NCBI RefSeq assembly: GCF_001761465.1
Contig: NZ_CP017479.1
Location: 3,906,001 to 3,970,000 of the forward strand
Source: Flavobacterium gilvum
Lineage (GTDB): Bacteria > Bacteroidota > Bacteroidia > Flavobacteriales > Flavobacteriaceae
Length of the DNA stretch: 64,000 bases
Direction of reading: 5' to 3'
Shown here in pieces: positions 63,956-64,000 of the stretch. Every line of letters starts with the position of its first letter. The stretch's first letter is position 1. Under the pieces are notes generated by a model. That model was not told where the DNA came from. It was given only the letters and a program-made list of their open reading frames with translations, and did no database searches. The position numbers were made by a program, and so were the translations under genes.

Positions 63956-64000
63956 AAAAGTAATCAGTCTTCAGTTTTTAGTATTCAGTCAAAAACCTGA

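Noticed and set aside
1..64000. An antiphage, secondary-metabolite or mobile-element system as the main novelty
   Set aside because: No transposase, integrase, nuclease, toxin-antitoxin or biosynthetic core gene was found; every long gene has an ordinary metabolic, transport or regulatory assignment.

Overview
The window looks like part of the chromosome of a Flavobacterium-like member of the Bacteroidota. The evidence is AT-rich DNA, SusC/SusD pairs, secreted enzymes with typical Bacteroidota signal peptides, and promoters of the Bacteroidota type (TTG, a spacer of about 19-22 bp, then TAnnTTTG). Species cannot be fixed from the sequence alone. No rRNA, tRNA, CRISPR array, transposase or prophage gene was seen.

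Positions 1-38907 form a polysaccharide utilisation locus (PUL) that runs off the left edge. Minus-strand genes encode two GH2 glycosidases (one cut by the edge), an S1 sulfatase, a GH115 alpha-glucuronidase, a GH28 polygalacturonase-type enzyme, a GH43 subfamily-24-type exo-galactanase, a secreted PL22 oligogalacturonate lyase, a GH105 unsaturated uronyl hydrolase, a DUF4861 protein, a CBM9-like/PKD protein, L-rhamnose mutarotase, a GH43 enzyme and two SusC/SusD pairs. Plus-strand genes encode a second galactanase-like GH43 protein, a GH106 alpha-L-rhamnosidase, a second GH105 and an esterase-GH43 fusion. Together they fit a pectic or rhamnogalacturonan/arabinogalactan substrate with rhamnose, galacturonate, glucuronate and galactose, perhaps partly sulfated or acetylated.

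The most striking finding is a regulatory code inside this PUL. Seven promoters carry an 18-bp element made of two CAGGATA-type half-sites 10 bp apart (best form ACAGGATAGTGCAGGATA). In all seven it ends exactly 20 bp upstream of a TAnnTTTG-like -7 box and has the same orientation relative to the gene. This covers both SusC genes and at least five enzyme operons. It looks like the operator of one PUL activator bound at the -33 position; no candidate regulator gene lies in the window.

Positions 38934-49285 hold housekeeping and stress genes: a four-helix-bundle-like protein, a 2H phosphoesterase, a thioredoxin-fold protein, a zinc alcohol dehydrogenase, a c-type cytochrome, a GAPN-type aldehyde dehydrogenase, and a reactive-sulfur cluster (rhodanese, Crp/Fnr regulator, TauE/SafE permease, CstB-like persulfide dioxygenase with two rhodanese domains).

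Positions 49285-64000 hold a small Cys/Lys-rich secreted peptide, an eight-haem cytochrome with TPR repeats, two paralogous PAS hybrid histidine kinases, a MarR / nitroreductase / YceI cluster, a secreted beta-helix-like protein, a second YceI, and trpE behind a classical Trp-Trp-Trp leader peptide and attenuator. Intergenic regions carry many interspersed inverted repeats, including two full copies of a roughly 150-bp hairpin element.
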